Below are positions 31,393 through 43,029 of a stretch of 64,000 nucleotides of DNA, piece by piece; positions within the stretch are counted from its first letter, which is position 1; each line of letters starts with the position of its first letter. The notes beneath the pieces are model-generated. The model was not told the origin of the DNA. It saw nothing but the letters and a program-made list of their open reading frames with translations, and did no database searches. This DNA is from Antedon mediterranea (Eukaryota; Echinodermata; Crinoidea; Comatulida; Antedonidae), in assembly GCF_964355755.1 (NCBI RefSeq), contig NC_092670.1, forward strand, positions 2,877,001-2,941,000, read 5' to 3'. The translations under genes were made by a program, and so were the position numbers.

Positions 31393-31759
31393 ATGCTAAA
31401 ACCTTATTCCTTACTCCATGCTCACAGATGAATGTTATAGGCCTAATCCTATTTAAAGCTAGGTTGGCAATAACTATTAATAAGGCTTACAAGTTGTATC
31501 TATTAGTATTAGCTAGGCCTGCTACTCACTCAGGGTGAACCCTCACTCAGGCCTACAACTAGGCCTAGTACTACTACCACTACTAGACTAGCTACTACTC
31601 TAGGACTAGCCGGTTGACTATTTTTTACTTTAAATTACGATTTTCTAAGGTAAATAATTTTTTTTTTGATCCAATTTTTTTTCAAAGTGAATAACTTTTA
31701 TGTATCATTAAAATGGCCTTTAAAAAAAAAAAATTGTTCAGGGGGACAATACATCTGTA

Positions 31760-32750
31760 AATAAGCCAGTGGGTAAATCTTTATGGAATTCATTCAAAAG
31801 GAAAGCAATATGCTTAACATTGAATGTGAAAGATATAACAATAAAGAAACAAGTATAGAAAAATGGGTAGCTTTAAGAAATACTATTATGTTAATATAAA
31901 TTCTAATTTGCTCGATTATCAGAAAAGGAATTCACAGTGATACGAGTTACAGGTGGTGCTGATCTGATTTAATTCGTTTTATCTTGTATATAAATACATT
32001 GTATAATCCGGGTTGTAAAATTAAAACAAACAATTGAAAATCTCACAAATTCTTTATGTGTAAAATATTTTAAAACAAAGAACATTAATGAAAATAGGAG
32101 GCAATACGGAATTCATAAATGTAAAAATGTTACTGATGAATTGTAACGACATTGGGAATTAACAAATGTGTTAAATAATATGATTTTATGTAATGACATG
32201 AGATAATATAATGAATGTGGATAAAAGTGGTGTTTGCACCACAAAAAAAAAAAAAAAAGCTATCGATGGAATGGTGGGTACGAAATCCATGATAATTTAG
32301 TTACTTATCTAAAATAAATTCGACGGGAACCTGATTTTACAAGAGGACCTCTTATATGAGTTTGTGAGGACTCCGTTTATAGAGGACATCTTAATATCTG
32401 TCATGTTCTAAAGACTCCTTAATATCAGTTCAAATTGATCAGTTTTTTTTCTAATGAAGAATCTGGGCAATTTACAATCAAGCAACAACACCACATAATT
32501 CTACGTGAATTCTGCTGTACGTGAGCTAGCCTTAATAATACCGCCTGATTACGGTATATAGATAGGCCTACAGTATTAGCTTCAGAATAAATGACGACGC
32601 ATTCTACAGATATTAAAACAAAATGAAAATATTAAATTGGCTTCGTCGAAATGTTGTACCTTGATAGACAGACCCCCAAGCAGACAGCCCACATTACTGT
32701 ACAGACAATCTGCACTGCAGCACAATCTATTGGTTTTAACTGTACACGCG
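31760..32750. other. AT-rich tract, possible retroelement debris
   Basis: No continuous coding frame is kept. A poly(A) run lies at 32251-32265. Nothing further is recognised. Confidence 0.4.
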
Positions 32751-32760
32751 GTGATTCAAC

Positions 32761-32790
32761 CAGGGAAGAGTTAAATTTAACTCTTCCCTG
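32761..32790. mobile_element. 30-bp perfect palindromic micro-element, 7-bp TSD
   Basis: cagggaagagttaaa followed immediately by its exact reverse complement, flanked by attcaac on both sides (32754-32760, 32791-32797). It is the same family as 1763-1804 but 12 bp shorter in the centre and at an unrelated site. Confidence 0.88.
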
Positions 32791-33064
32791 ATTCAACTAA
32801 AAGTAGTAAAAACATTTTGGCACACTTCAAGGCGTATCATATAATTTGCGGACCATGACCGAAGCACTTCCGCTTCGATCTATTCGACGAAAATCAAAAA
32901 AGGATAACTATTTTCTGCTTTATATTTAATTTAATGTAATAGCTTGATCTAATAACAGGCGTAACAACACAGAATACATATTGTAGTTTAATACTGGCTC
33001 AAATATGTTTGTTTTATATAAACTGCATTTTACAAAATTACAATAGAACTTCATTTTGCAATAG

Positions 33065-33835
33065 TACCTAATTTGGCGCCTTAGAGGGTATTGCTAAACA
33101 CCGCAAACCCCCGCAAACCTCCAAAAAAACATAGCAAACTTCACCGAACCAACATTAAAGTGATTGAATCATGTAGTGTACAACCCACTGTGTATATTAA
33201 TGTTAAAAAAAAATTTAATTTCTACTGTTAACAACTTATTTTGGGGGTAAAACATCATTTTTTTGGTCAAAAATGATTGCTAAACCCCGCAAACCTCCAA
33301 AAAACTATAGCAAACCCCACCGAACCAACATAAAAGTGATTAAATAATGTAGTGTACGACCCACTGGGTATATAAATTATTAAATTTCTATTGTTAACTA
33401 ATTTTTGGGGGATAAAACATCCTTTTTTGGTTAAAAATTAGCAATCATTTTTGACCAAAAAATTATGTAAATAAGTAGTTAACAGTAGAAATTTAATATT
33501 TTTTTTACATGGATATACCTAGTGAGTTGTACACTACATGATTCAATCACTTTTATGTTGGTTCAGTGGGGTTTGCTATATTTTTTTGGAGGTTTGCAGG
33601 GTTTAACAATCAATTTTGACCAAAAAAATGATGTTTCACCCCAAAAATAATTAGTTAACAGTAAAAATGTAATATTTTTTTTACATGGATATACCCAGTG
33701 GGTTGTACACTACATGATTCAATCACTTTTATGTTGGTTCGATGGGGTTTGCTATGTTTTTTTGGAGGTTTGCGGGGGTTGCGGGGTTTAGCAATACCCG
33801 CCTTAGACGCCAAATTAAGTGCGGTACCTCATTTG
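33065..33835. mobile_element. foldback element with duplicated arms
   Basis: Two ~185-bp units in one direction (33085-33440) face two in the other (33470-33800). Diagnostic pieces are ctaaaccccgcaaacctcc and tggaggtttgcggggttt, tagtgtacaacccactg and gggttgtacactacatg. The outer boundaries pair through aatttggcgcc and gacgccaaatt. There is no coding capacity, although an open frame runs through the right arm. Confidence 0.85.
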
Positions 33836-34324
33836 GCAGTGGTACCTCATTTGGCGTGACAGGGCCAACTCGTTCGTAGTGGTAGTAGGCCTCTATCATT
33901 TCCAACTCCAAACAGAAGAAAAAATAACATCGCAAAAATGGCATCTTCTTCCATAGTGTATAGATGAAACAATGAAACCCTTAAAATAACTTTTATTAAA
34001 TGAACCGAGAACAACATTAACACAATGCAAACGTGAACGAATACAATAATGAAAATGGTAAAAACCGCGCGAATACATCGGACAGCGAGGAGGCGACGAT
34101 GATTGTTGACAACTCCGCCAATTCAAGCGATCAACGATTTGACCTTTTATCCTAGCATGCACTGTGTGTTGATGAAACTTCCGGTACAACACGGTATCGT
34201 GATTTCTAGTGTATAGTACAGTAAACAACAGCAAACGTTAAGGTGGGTTGATCTCGGTCCCAACAACACGCTAAAAATTAAAGCCATGTTCAAATTTAGG
34301 GTGTTGTATAAACACGACCTTCAA

Positions 34325-34465
34325 GTCAGAGGTTATTAGCGGATATTATCCTGTCTCAAGATTGTTCAAGTCAAGTTTAGTTCTATGTAAGTTTACAGTT
34401 GCTGCTACCATCGCGTTATTAGTGGATATTATCCTGTCTCAAGATTGTTCAAGTCAAGTTTAGGC
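34325..34465. repeat. ~75-bp direct repeat, two units
   Basis: gatattatcctgtctcaaga followed by ttcaagtcaagtttag occurs twice. A diverged relative (tatcctgtctcaaggttg through tgctgctaccatcgcg) is at 25745-25810. Confidence 0.8.
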
Positions 34466-34472
34466 CTAGTTC

Positions 34473-35628
34473 TTAGTCTGGGCTCCAGATTTTTATTTTA
34501 TGTCCCTTCTCCTTACAATTGAAGCATAGGCCATTAATCCATTCATTTGAAGGTTCTCTCTGTTGGAAATTTCTACCATAGTTATGGAATTTGCCTCCCC
34601 TTCCGCGATACCTATTGTATCCTTCTTGCTGCCTAGCTCCAGGGTTATTCTGAGTCGTACTATTCTTGGGTTTACTGTTTTCTTGGCCCTTATAATATGT
34701 AGGCTTATTTTCAGAATTTACGGCATTCCAATAGCCACGGCCACCTCTATTAGCTATATAATCATCGGCTATCCTAGCCATATCATAGCTCTTATTTACT
34801 TGTTTATCTCTAAGATAAAGCCTCAGATCTTCAGGCATTTTATCAAGTGCCTGTTCCATTATAATCATTTCAATAATGCCTGCAGCATCATCTTCTTTTA
34901 CATTAGCACATTTCATCCAACATTTTAAATAATGAGAGAGCTCATTCAGCCATTCCCTGATGGACATATCTTTAACTCTGTTTGAATTTCTAAATTTAAG
35001 TCTGTAGGTCTCTGCGGACACATCATACTTTTCTAAGATTGCCTTCTTTAAGGTATCATAATCTACACATTCTTTTACGGTTAAGGATGCATATGCTGTC
35101 CTAGCTTTACCAGACAGTTCAGGTGCTAACCTAGCGGACCACGTATTCTTATCCCAACCTGTGGCTTCTGCCAAGTGTTCAAATGTTCTAAAATATATAT
35201 CAATATCATCTGATTCCTTCAAAGTAGGAACCTTTACCTTCATTTCATCTACTATATTCCTAGCATTACTGTAGCTAGACCTATTTTCTAATTCCATCAT
35301 TTTCACTCTTTCTTGTGATTCAATTTTTCTTTGCTCTATATCTATTTTCTTTTGCTCTATATCTGCTTCTAATCTTAATTGGTCTTGTTGGTATTGTAAT
35401 TCTAACTTTTTGTTTTCGGCCTCGGCCTCGAACTTCATTCGAAAATATTCGAGCATCATATCTTTAGGCCTACCGCCGGGTCACATTTCGGGCAAATCAA
35501 TATCCCTAGCCATGTTATCCATACATTTCATTGACTTGGTCAACCTCTTCTTGGTCAACCATCTCTTCCCTAGTATCTTTTTCTGACATAGTCTTATCTA
35601 TATTTTTACCCGATCTTAAAGTTGTCAT
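34473..35628 (-). pseudogene. retrotransposon gag (Ty3/Gypsy type), degenerate
   Basis: The 328-codon minus-strand frame has an N-terminal charged coiled coil (residues ~8-60, many E/K/Q), a central capsid region with SCAN-like spacing (residues ~95-215), a basic Arg/Gly-rich linker (~255-305) and a C-terminal zinc knuckle CFNCKEKGH. The knuckle's fourth ligand is Trp rather than Cys. Upstream (to ATG 35626-35628) a TTLRSGK start typical of Gypsy gag is visible, but a frameshift and stops separate it from the main frame. No protease, reverse transcriptase or integrase follows, so the copy is dead. Confidence 0.8.
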
Positions 35629-35639
35629 GCTAATAACAA

Positions 35640-36090
35640 TTTTACTAATGAAATATGTAAACTTATGTATACAAAATATGTTATAAAAGTATTTGTATTA
35701 CCTTGATTAATATGAAATCCACATAAATTCTTAAATGCAATACAATATAAGACATTAATTTACTTCAAAGTCACAAACAACGTTCCAAGTTCGCTCCGTA
35801 CAAAAATTTACTTTCGAAATAAAAAATAGTTTACAAAGTCAGCTTTGCAAATCTTCTCCAACTTTACTGGGCTTCCTTCTGTTACTTCAGTCTTCTTCTT
35901 TCAGACCTCGGTGAATATACTGTATGTATGCATCTACGGTGTCTCTTATTAAGCATGTGTGTTGAATTGTATATATGCTGTGTGTACTGTACAGTTATAG
36001 TTTACCGTATTTTCTGCACTTAATTTCGGACAGAGACTAACTAAACCTTTTCGACATCCAGGAATTATTATAGAATATTATATATTATAG
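35640..36090. other. upstream flank of the gag relic, no clear LTR
   Basis: No TG...CA repeat pair or primer-binding site could be identified. The solo LTR at 30271 shows no obvious match to this stretch. Confidence 0.4.
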
Positions 36091-36096
36091 AATTGA

Positions 36097-36165
36097 TGGA
36101 GTGGAGTTGTGGCTACCAATTCAAGGGTCCTGGGTTCAAGTCCTGTCATATGTCAGGATTTTTTC
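36097..36165 (+). repeat. tRNA-like SINE fragment
   Basis: ctgggttcaagtcctgt fits a Pol III B box, preceded ~30 bp earlier by a weak A-box-like gtggagttgtgg. The corresponding place in the right palindrome arm (near 40340) lacks it, so it was probably inserted into or beside the left arm. Confidence 0.4.
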
Positions 36166-36299
36166 TAATGACAAATTATAGTAGGCATGTTAAGGAGCAT
36201 ATTTTAGGCAAATCCTTCAAATTGTGATAACATTTTGAAACTTTGCACAGTTATTCATTAGGGTGTCAAAAATATGAAATGGAAGGGTTGCACAAAATT

Positions 36300-37215
36300 T
36301 GGTCAGGGGAAAGCCGCCATTTTGGATTTCAAAATGGCTGACCTCAAATTTTCACTTGTCAGGTATATCTCTGCTAAAGAGGCACCTAGAGTTCTGATTT
36401 TACCTGCAAAATATATGGTAGTGGGGTCACCAAACATATTGGTATAATTAACATTTGATTGCATGGCGGCCATGTTGGATTTCAAAATGGCGGACTTCAA
36501 ATTTTCACTTTTCAGGTATATCTCTGCTAAAAAGGCACCTAGAATTGTGATTTTAGGTGCAAATTATAATTATGGTAATGGGGTCACCAAACATATTGGT
36601 ATAACTAACATTTTAATTGCATGGCGGCCATGTTGGATTTCAAAATGGCGGACCCCAATAACTTTTCAGGTATATCTCTGCTAAAAAGGTACACAGTGCT
36701 CTGATTTTAGATGCAAATTATATGGTAATGGGTCACCAAACATATTGGTATAATTAACATTTGATTGCATGGCGGCCATGTTGGATTTCAAAATGGCGGA
36801 CTTCAAATTTTCACTTTTCAGGTATATCTCTGCTAAAAAGGCACCTAGAATTGTGATTTTAGGTGCAAATTATAATTATGGTAATGGGGTCACCAAACAT
36901 ATTGGTATAACTAACATTTTAATTGCATGGCGGCCATGTTGGATTTCAAAATGGCGGACCCCAATAACTTTTCAGGTATATCTCTGCTAAAAAGGTACAC
37001 AGTGCTCTGATTTTAGGTGCAAATTATATGGTAATGGGTCACCAAATATATTGCTATTTAACTAACATTTTGATTGCATGGCGGCCATTTTGAATTTCAA
37101 AATGGCAAGCTCAAAATGTTTCAGTACGGTACCTACAGTTATAATTTTAGGTACAAAGTATAATATGGTATTGAGGTCAACAAACATATTGGTATAACGT
37201 CTTTGATTGCATGTC
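36300..37215. repeat. ~155-bp tandem repeat (GGCGGCCATGTTGGA family), left arm
   Basis: About six units with gcatggcggccatgttgga, ggtatatctctgctaaaaa and caccaaacatattggtat. Two 306-bp blocks (36463-36768, 36769-37074) are near-identical, so the unit is locally dimeric. The identical plus-strand 73-codon frames are by-products. Confidence 0.9.
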
Positions 37216-38270
37216 GGCCATTTTGAATGTAGCTCAAACCTGGTAACCACACAGCTCTGTACATCATAAATCACTCTTTCTGCATTTACAGCGTCCAAGA
37301 TCACAGTCGGTGTGTCACAGCAATTTGTGACATCTGAAAGTTCCGGCAATGAACTCCAAACTGGACTAAATTTGTTGCCGTCCTTCCTCCATCCCCAGTT
37401 TGCTGGGTCCTGTTCAACCCTGAATGCATCTAGACAGTTGTACCACTTTCTGGCTTGTAGAAAAGACCGTTTCACATGTTCTCTTAATGCCGCAGATGTT
37501 GGGGGGATATTTTCAATAGTCTGTAGTGAAAAGATATCGTCTTGCATCATTTACCTTCTTTCTACATAGTTACAACAAACTGTTCTAGATAATCTGTGTC
37601 ACTAACATCCCCTACAAACAATGACATCGTCTCAAATTCCTTTCCTTGAACAGATGAAGTTGTATTACAACTGCTAAAAGAATGAAAGAACAAGTAAGCG
37701 GCTGATGCTTGTGATCCAAGAGAAGTAATCTTGTGTATTGAGATATACTTCAAGTGCTTCCCCACTCCAAACTCGATCCAAAGCCCGTGGATGCCAGGTA
37801 TTCTGTGGAAAGTTGACAATGAAATAACCACAACATCACTGTCTACAGTCTTGACAAGAATGCGCGGAAAAATGTTAGCGGCATGTTTAACATGAACAAA
37901 CATACGTTCATCTGCCTCTTCTATGTTACATGGCATCAGCGGTTTTATATTTACAGACTGGTTTGTTACAGCTCTGTCTCTCAGAGACCCTACAAACATT
38001 CCGTGATTTGTGTCAATGTTCTCTACTACTTCAGTTACAATTAATGAAACAACTCTGATTTGTTGTCATCATATCTCGAATATGTGGTCCAATTGTTGGG
38101 CATGCTCCCACTGGCTTTGACGCCCCTCCTTACACCAGAGCCGCGGTTTGAACGCGTACTAGACTTTAAACCGTCGTTAAAGTATCTATCGAAAACCAAA
38201 TCTGGTCACGTCACTGATCGAAGTTGATGGTCTATATATGGTTGTTAGATGGACCAGCAATAATCAATAT
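37062..38270 (-). pseudogene. PIN/FEN-like protein gene fragment, left copy
   Basis: Minus-strand pieces encode PCNIEEADERMFVHVKHA, ILVKTVDSDVVVIS, IEFGVGKHLKYISIH and AAYLFFHSFSSCNTTSS, then LEQFVVTM, and after a break ENIPPTSAALREHVKR and WGWRKDGNKFSPVWSSLPE. This matches a widespread uncharacterised animal family. The EEAD, TVDSD and normally SGCDT motifs resemble the acidic motifs of FEN1/XPG PIN nucleases (inference). Here the last motif is SSCNT, which loses the predicted acidic residue. Frameshifts separate the segments. Confidence 0.65.
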
Positions 38271-38281
38271 GTTCAGGCCCA

Positions 38282-39385
38282 ATGATTCGAAGACATTCAT
38301 TGAGTATATATCAAGTGTCATACAACCATCAACTTCGATCAGTGACACGACTAGATTTGTTTTTCGATAGATACTTTAACGACAGTTTAAAGTCTGGTAC
38401 GCGTTCAAACCGCGTCTCTGGTGTAAGGAGGGTCGTTAAAGCCAGCGGGAGCTTGCCCAACAATTGGACCACATTTTTTAGATTTGATGACAACAAATCA
38501 GAGTTGTTTTCATTTATTTTACCTGAAGTAGTAGAGAACATTGGCACAAATCACGGAATGTTTGTAGGGTCTTTGGGAGACAGAGCTGTAACAAACCAGT
38601 AAATATACAATCGCTGATGCCATGTAACATAGAAGAGGCAGATGAACGTATGTTTGTTCACGTTAAACTTGCCGCTGAAATTTTCCACGCATTGTCAAGA
38701 CTGTACACAATGATGTTGTTGTCAGCTTTCCACAGAATACCTGGCATCCACGAGCTTCGGATCGAGTTTGGAGTGGGGAAGCACTTGAAGTACATCCCAA
38801 TACACGAGATTGCTTCTTCTCTTGGATCACAAGCATCAGCCGCTTACTTGTTCTTTCATACCATTAGCGGTTGTGATAGAACTTCATCTGTTTAAGGAAA
38901 AGGTAAAGCTACATTTAACGAGACTTTGAAAAAGATGCCATGTATGACTCCATTTTTTGAGAGGATGTCATTGTCTGTAGGGCATGTTAGTGAAACAGAC
39001 ACAGATTATCTAGAACAGTTTGTTGTAACTATGTCTACTGCAGAATATTTAATGATGCAAGACGATATCTTTTTACAACAAGAGAAAGACTATTGAAAAT
39101 ATCCCCCAACATCTGCGGCATTAAGAGAACATGTGAAACGGAAGCCAGGAAGTGGTACGACTGTCTAGATGCATTCAGGGTTGAACAGGACCCAGCGAAC
39201 TGGGGATAGAGGAAGGACGGCAACACATTTAGTCCAGCTTGGAGTTCATTGCCGGAACTTTCAGATGTCACAAAGGTTTTAATTCGCTGTGGACACACCA
39301 ACTGTGATTTTGGATGCTGTAAATGCAGAAAGAGTGATTTACGATGCACAGAGCTGTGTGGTTGCCAGGGAAAATGTAACCTACA
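38282..39385 (+). pseudogene. PIN/FEN-like protein gene fragment, right copy
   Basis: Plus-strand mirror copy: PCNIEEADERMFVHVKLA, IEFGVGKHLKYIPIHEIA and LFFHTISGCDRTSS, then TAA; later pieces include YLEQFVVTM and PPTSAALREHVKR. This copy keeps SGCD but has lost the TVDSD motif through a small deletion and substitution. The arms have decayed in complementary places, so neither can encode a complete domain. Confidence 0.65.
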
Positions 39386-39454
39386 ATAAGTGTCCGTGTT
39401 AAATGCATGTAATTATGAACATAAACAAATAGTGTAAAGCCAGTACGGGTTGAG

Positions 39455-40245
39455 CTACATTCAAAATGGCCGCCATGCAATCAAAGACGTTATACCAATA
39501 TGTTTGTTGACCTCAATACTATATTATACTTTGTACCTAAAATTATAACTGTAGGTACCGTACTGAAACATTTTGAGTTCGCCATTTTGAAATTCAAAAT
39601 GGCCGCCATGCAATAAAAATTTCAGTTAAATACCAATATGTTTGGTTACCCATTACCATATAATTGGCACCTAAAATCAGAACTCTGTGTACCTTTTTAG
39701 CAGAGATACCTGAAAAGTGAAAATTTGAAGTCCGCCATTTTGAAATCCAAAATGGCCGCCATGCAATCAAAATGTTAGTTATACCAATATGTTTGGTGAC
39801 CCCATTAACATATAATTTGCACCTAAAATCAGAACTCTAGGTGCCTTTTTAGCAGAGATATGCCTGAAAAATGAAAATTTGAAATCTGCCATTTTGAAAT
39901 CCAACATGGCCGCCATGGAATCAAAATGTTAGTTATACCAGTATGTTTGGTGACCCCACTACCATATAATTTGCACCTAAAATCAGAACTCTAGGTGCCT
40001 CTTTAGCAGAGATATACCTAAAAAGTGAAAATTTGAAGTCCGCCATTTTGAAATCTAAAATGGCCGCCATGCAATTAAAATGTTAGTTATACCAATATCT
40101 TTGTTGACCCCATTACCATATAATTTGCACCTAAATTCAGAACTCTAGGTGCCTATTTAGCAGAGATATACCTGAAAAGTGAACAATTTGGGTCCGCCAT
40201 TTTGAAATCCAAAATGGCGGCTTTCCCCTGACCAAATTTTGTGCA
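39455..40245. repeat. ~155-bp tandem repeat, right arm
   Basis: Inverted counterpart of 36300-37215: aaaatggccgccatgcaatc, cctttttagcagagatat and taccaatatgtttggtgac repeat five times. Unit count and order differ from the left arm. Confidence 0.9.
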
Positions 40246-40814
40246 ACCCTTCCATTTCATATTTTTGACACCCTAATGAATAACTGTGCAAAGTTTCAGA
40301 ATGTTATCACAATTTGAAGGATTGGGTCACTTAACAGGCCTACTATTACAACTCCACTCCCAAAGACTTGTAATAAGACTCTGTTAAGCATAAGTTTCCT
40401 AAAGAGAAAGAAAGTTATGAAGATGAGATAAATTATAAAATAAAATTAATATTAATCCCTACCGTTTCTCGACCCTCAGTCACCGAGATTAATTTGTTTA
40501 GCATTGGGAGTACATTAAAATAAAGTATGTCAATTAAGGTCCAGGGACCACCAAATGGCCATTCGTAAGTTTCCATCTCTTTACCAGCTTTGAAGGAAGT
40601 GGCCCAAATAAATACGCTCAAATTGAATTAGATAGTATTTATAAGCATTTATATACATCCACATCGTATTTTCGATTTGTGTGTCATCATTATCAACTGT
40701 CTTTTACGTTTTCTATTACTTTTATTTTGTTTATGTGCTTGTGGAATTAACATTTTTTTAGATGACAGAGATACCACCTAATTTCACTATCATGGGATGC
40801 CCATTGACATCCTT

Positions 40815-41330
40815 ATACCAATACCACCAGCGACAGACATTTTGTCTGCTGCAATGCCCGTCAGACCCGCCGAGGGAGGGCCTAAAAATGGGGTTAGCAT
40901 AGAATAGTAAGGTACCACTCAAAATTAATGCCAAATGAACAAGTTGTGTTCATACAATACTAAATGGGTAACGACAGACTAATTGTCTGCTGCACCGCAA
41001 GTGCCAGACACCCTAAAGTTTGACTGGAGACCCCCTTCCCCCAACTGGCATAGATTAGATATTGTAGATACCACCAGCAACCAAGGCAGTGGTTGTCTAT
41101 ATAGGCCATTTCATATTCATTACAGGTTGGTTGCTGATGGTATCTACAATATCTAAGGTTACATATGGTATACTTATGGTAAGGGGAGTCTCTAGTTAAA
41201 CTTTAGAGGGTTCTGCCTGGGCCAAGGATAGTGTAATAGGTCATTTCGTATTCCTTACAATGTGCTAAATCATATAACATTGGTTGCTGTCGTTGGTGAT
41301 ATTGGTATATATATGGTATATATACATGGT
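40815..41330. mobile_element. foldback element with inner and outer stems
   Basis: The inner stem agatattgtagataccacc (41050) pairs with ggtatctacaatatcta (41137). The outer stem taccaataccaccagcgaca (40819) pairs with tgtcgttggtgatattggta (41287). A middle pair is caccctaaagtttgactgg with agttaaactttagaggg. The whole 0.5 kb can fold on itself. Confidence 0.7.
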
Positions 41331-41460
41331 TACGTAAACAAGAATAGAAAAAAAAAAAAAATCAATTATCGTAGAGTATATAATAAGCATCATTCAGTTA
41401 AACTATGTCTCATTTGAGGCTTAGGGAGTGAAAGAGTGTGAGTTATAACCATATATGGCG

Positions 41461-41540
41461 GCACTAAATCAGGATTGAACCCCGGACCTTAGGATTGGAA
41501 GGCAAACACCAACCTCTATGATACAGCTCTACTCCAATGG
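41461..41540 (-). repeat. tRNA-derived SINE head
   Basis: On the minus strand, ggagtagagctgtatcatag then ccggggttcaatcctga: a Pol III B box (ggttcaatcc) with an A-box-like start about 50 bp upstream. It reads like a degenerate tRNA with a mismatched acceptor stem, so a SINE rather than a tRNA gene. Confidence 0.55.
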
Positions 41541-42140
41541 CTGTCAATGGTGAAAACATAACGGCACACAACATAACATAAACATGCTTCGTAGTTTCTT
41601 TTCTCCAACTACAATTTGGTTTTTAATTACTCCTGTAAACAATGTGCATTATGATGATTACGTCATTTTATAGACAAAGGAAACTTTATAGTATGCGTTT
41701 TCAAAAATAGGTGAATAAACATATACAGTACATATTTGTTTTTTTATTGACGAGGTTGTAATAGTAACTTCAGTAACTATTACAGTATTTATTTGTTATA
41801 CGACACAAGACAAGTGTATCTGATAGGTACGTACATTTATTCGAAAAAATAAGTCTAGATAGATAACTTAGGCGTCTGAAATCACGGCCCAACAAATCAG
41901 TACTCATGACAGCAATTCGATCTAGTTTTGTTCACACAAATGTTTCCAGGAATTTTAACACCGCAACCAATGATTAGCCCTAAATATTTAGTAAACTGTA
42001 TGATAATCCCTAGCTTAATAAGAGGTACACTATACAGTTTAATTCAGTGCACAAACTGCAGTGTTCGCAGCTTTCACGCTACAGTAATTTCACTGCAGAC
42101 TTCGTACGCAGTTGTTTACCGCTTGAAGATTTGGACGCTT

Positions 42141-42525
42141 ACACTGTAAAAAAAAATTGTTAAATTTACGGTAAAAAGCTGGCAGCAGTTTTGCCAAGGA
42201 AAACCCGTAAAATTGACGGTTAAACTGTAAATTGTGTAACGGTCAAAAACCGCAAAACTAACATTTGTTTGTAATTTATTTTACGGTTAATTGTATTTTG
42301 TTTTACAATATACTGTAAAAAAAAATTTTCAATTTACAGGATTTTGTAAACAAAATTACATTGAAATTTAAAATAATTTACAGTAGACTGTATTAAAACA
42401 GTTTCCCGTAAATTAAATTACAGTGAACTGTTAAAGAATTTACGGTTTTCCAAAAATAACCATGTATTTTACGGTTTTTCCTTGGCAAAACTGCTGCCAG
42501 CCTTTTACCGTAAATTTTTCATTGT
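42141..42525. mobile_element. ~385-bp MITE with long TIRs
   Basis: aaatttacggtaaaaagctg and gcagcagttttgccaagg at the left return inverted as ccttggcaaaactgctgc and ttttaccgtaaattt at the right. The interior is full of ttacggt/accgtaa motifs. A clean target duplication was not found. Actgtaaa/tttacggtaaaa-type elements are common in marine animal genomes (from memory). Confidence 0.75.
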
Positions 42526-43029
42526 TTTCTTTTCTTTGTATACAGATGAGTCACATACAGTGCATCAGGAAACAAGTTTTTCATCTACTGTACGATAGCA
42601 ATATTTAGATTTTTATTCCGAAATGTACAACACTTTGTACAGTATTTTCACATTACTATGTAAGACTGAAATGAATAAAGCAAAGCATTGTTATGGTTAA
42701 CAAGGTACACTATTTATTACACATTCTACGATTCTATTACCAGATTACAGGATAAAGTCCTAAATCACATATTACAAACCAAATTTTATTGTTACACGTA
42801 ATAGATTTGTACTTTTTGTCTGTCTGTTGTATAAAAACTAAACAAATTCTAGTTTTCTTTAAATTAATGTATAAATGTAATGAAATGTACTTAAATTTGA
42901 TTATGAATTGCAAAAAGATTATTATTGATTTAAAAAAAAACAACAGTGGCCTGCATCGTCAAAGATCAAAGTCCAGGAGCCTATCCTGGCAAGTCAATGC
43001 TCATTGTCATGTTGCTTGATGAACATGCC

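Larger units (their letters stand above)
28850..31756. mobile_element. TTAA-type transposon, second full copy
   Basis: Left end agttgtattgtccccc after TTAA (28846-28849); right end gggggacaatacatct followed by GTAA (a one-base change). It lacks the 1.64 kb insertion found in 4809-9148 but carries a solo LTR at 30271. It gives the empty sites for the nested insertions in the other copy. Confidence 0.8.
36186..40350. mobile_element. 4.2 kb palindromic (foldback) element carrying inverted gene copies
   Basis: The left arm (36186-38230) and right arm (38325-40350) are inverted copies around a ~95-bp centre. Outer landmarks are ccttcaaattgtgataac and gttatcacaatttgaagg, then cccttccatttcatattttt. 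Each arm carries an array of ~155-bp units with aatggcggacttcaaat / atttgaagtccgccatt and, innermost, a decayed gene copy. The arms differ by numerous indels. It resembles large foldback DNA transposons; superfamily and target duplication were not resolved. Confidence 0.8.

Noticed and set aside
36303-36990. Repeated 65-73-codon frames, including two identical 73-codon ones
   Set aside because: By-products of the ~155-bp tandem repeat, with identical sequence because the units are recent duplicates.
41461-41540. A functional tRNA gene
   Set aside because: A B box is present, but the acceptor stem does not pair and no proper anticodon arm was found, so it is called a SINE head.
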